From: Clostridiaceae bacterium
Lineage (GTDB): Bacteria > Bacillota > Clostridia > Lachnospirales > Lachnospiraceae
Assembly: GCA_018378255.1 (NCBI GenBank)
Contig: JAGZXV010000026.1
Location: 1-40,301 of the forward strand
Length of the DNA: 40,301 nucleotides
Direction of reading: 5' to 3'
The notes below the pieces were generated by a model, which worked only from the letters and a program-made list of their open reading frames with translations, was not told where the DNA came from and ran no database searches. A program made the position numbers and the translations under genes. Shown one piece after another: positions 39,932 to 40,301 of the stretch. Within the stretch, counting starts at the first letter, position 1, and each line of letters opens with the position of its first letter.

Positions 39932-40301
39932 TTACGGTTTATCCTGATAAAAGTAGGAATCTGCCCCGTATTTTCTCGTATAATGTTTATTCAGCATATA
40001 ATCCGGCAGGAAGTTGGTTTTTCCGCCATAGATATCCATAAACATGATGTCCATGGACAGCTTTGCCATCTTAGCCAGTTCCTCCAGGATCACGCTGTGT
40101 TCCACGGCCGCCTTAGCATCCGTTCCCCAGGTAAACGGCCCGTGGCCCGGCGTCAGCACAGCGCCCATTTGAAGCATATCCCGGCCTTCAAAAAGCCCGC
40201 AGATCACCTTTCCCACATTCCGCTCATAATCCTGTTCCACCTCTTCCCGGGTCATCTGCCTGGTACACGGTATTTCCCCGAAAAAATGATCGGCATGGGT
40301 G
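39932..40301 (-). CDS. L-ribulose-5-phosphate 4-epimerase-like (class II aldolase family), partial
   Basis: The C-terminal 122 residues of an AraD/UlaF/SgbE-type epimerase; the start is beyond the window. In frame before ATG 40255 the sequence reads THADHFFGEIPCTRQMTREE, whose HADHF and DIPCTR-like segments are typical of AraD, with zinc-binding His. It converts L-ribulose-5-phosphate to D-xylulose-5-phosphate. The stop lies 52 bp before the isomerase start, so the two are in one operon. The exact pentose specificity (arabinose, ascorbate or xylulose route) is not decided. Confidence 0.9.
   Translation of the reverse strand, partial: THADHFFGEIPCTRQMTREEVEQDYERNVGKVICGLFEGRDMLQMGAVLTPGHGPFTWGTDAKAAVEHSVILEELAKMAKLSMDIMFMDIYGGKTNFLPDYMLNKHYTRKYGADSYFYQDKP

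Noticed and set aside
1..40301. CRISPR arrays, rRNA and tRNA genes
   Set aside because: No regularly spaced repeats and no recognisable tRNA or rRNA sequence were found on reading the window.

Overview
The window looks like a chromosomal segment of a spore-forming clostridium, most likely Lachnospiraceae (Clostridium cluster XIVa; Enterocloster, Hungatella or Lachnoclostridium-like). The evidence is a complete spoIIIAA-AH operon, spoIVB, the order asp23-nusB-xseA-xseB-ispA-dxs-tlyA-nadK-argR-recN-spoIVB, strong AGGAGG ribosome binding sites, and many sugar-acid genes. The taxon is inferred from gene order and protein style, not from a search. Nearly everything is on the minus strand; only lacI, a methyltransferase, lysR and a small nuclease-like remnant lie on the plus strand.

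Region 1 (1-7787): a minus-strand nitrate/sulfonate/taurine-type ABC importer operon (lipoprotein, two permeases, two ATPases) ending in an FAD-dependent oxidoreductase that is frameshifted near base 110. A LacI-type regulator is divergently transcribed from a 457-bp intergenic region holding a near-perfect 24-bp palindrome over its own promoter and three half-site-like repeats on the importer side. The two ATPases carry complementary defects in their ATP-site motifs, which predicts one working and one degenerate site. A small SAM methyltransferase follows lacI and ends at a bidirectional terminator.

Region 2 (7786-12846): a sugar-acid cluster with an SLC13-type transporter, two enolase-superfamily enzymes and a divergent LysR regulator, closed by a second bidirectional terminator.

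Region 3 (12847-23411): the conserved block spoIVB-recN-argR-nadK-tlyA-dxs-ispA-xseB-xseA-nusB, then asp23. A good sigma-A-type promoter drives nusB, and asp23 has its own extended -10 promoter. spo0A, commonly next to spoIVB, is not there.

Region 4 (23492-27115): an accessory island between asp23 and spoIIIAH. It holds a DUF697-like protein and two larger unassigned proteins, all three with long Gly/Ala-rich hydrophobic segments, plus a small membrane protein. A perfect 23-bp hairpin without a U-tract sits at its border with spoIIIAH. This is the best candidate for an undescribed system in the window.

Region 5 (27123-32702): the spoIIIA operon with tightly overlapping genes and a sigma-E-like promoter before spoIIIAA. 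It is interrupted between spoIIIAG and spoIIIAH by about 400 bp that carry an antisense Uma2-like remnant and are bounded by 13-bp direct repeats.

Region 6 (32736-40301): a minus-strand catabolic cluster reading araD-like epimerase (cut by the window end), xylose-isomerase-like TIM-barrel epimerase, split transketolase, a uroporphyrinogen-decarboxylase-superfamily protein, an FG-GAP-like protein, a FadR-type GntR regulator, and a cytosolic sulfatase with its terminator. The enzymes suggest that a pentose or sugar acid is funnelled through L-ribulose-5-phosphate and D-xylulose-5-phosphate into the pentose phosphate pathway.
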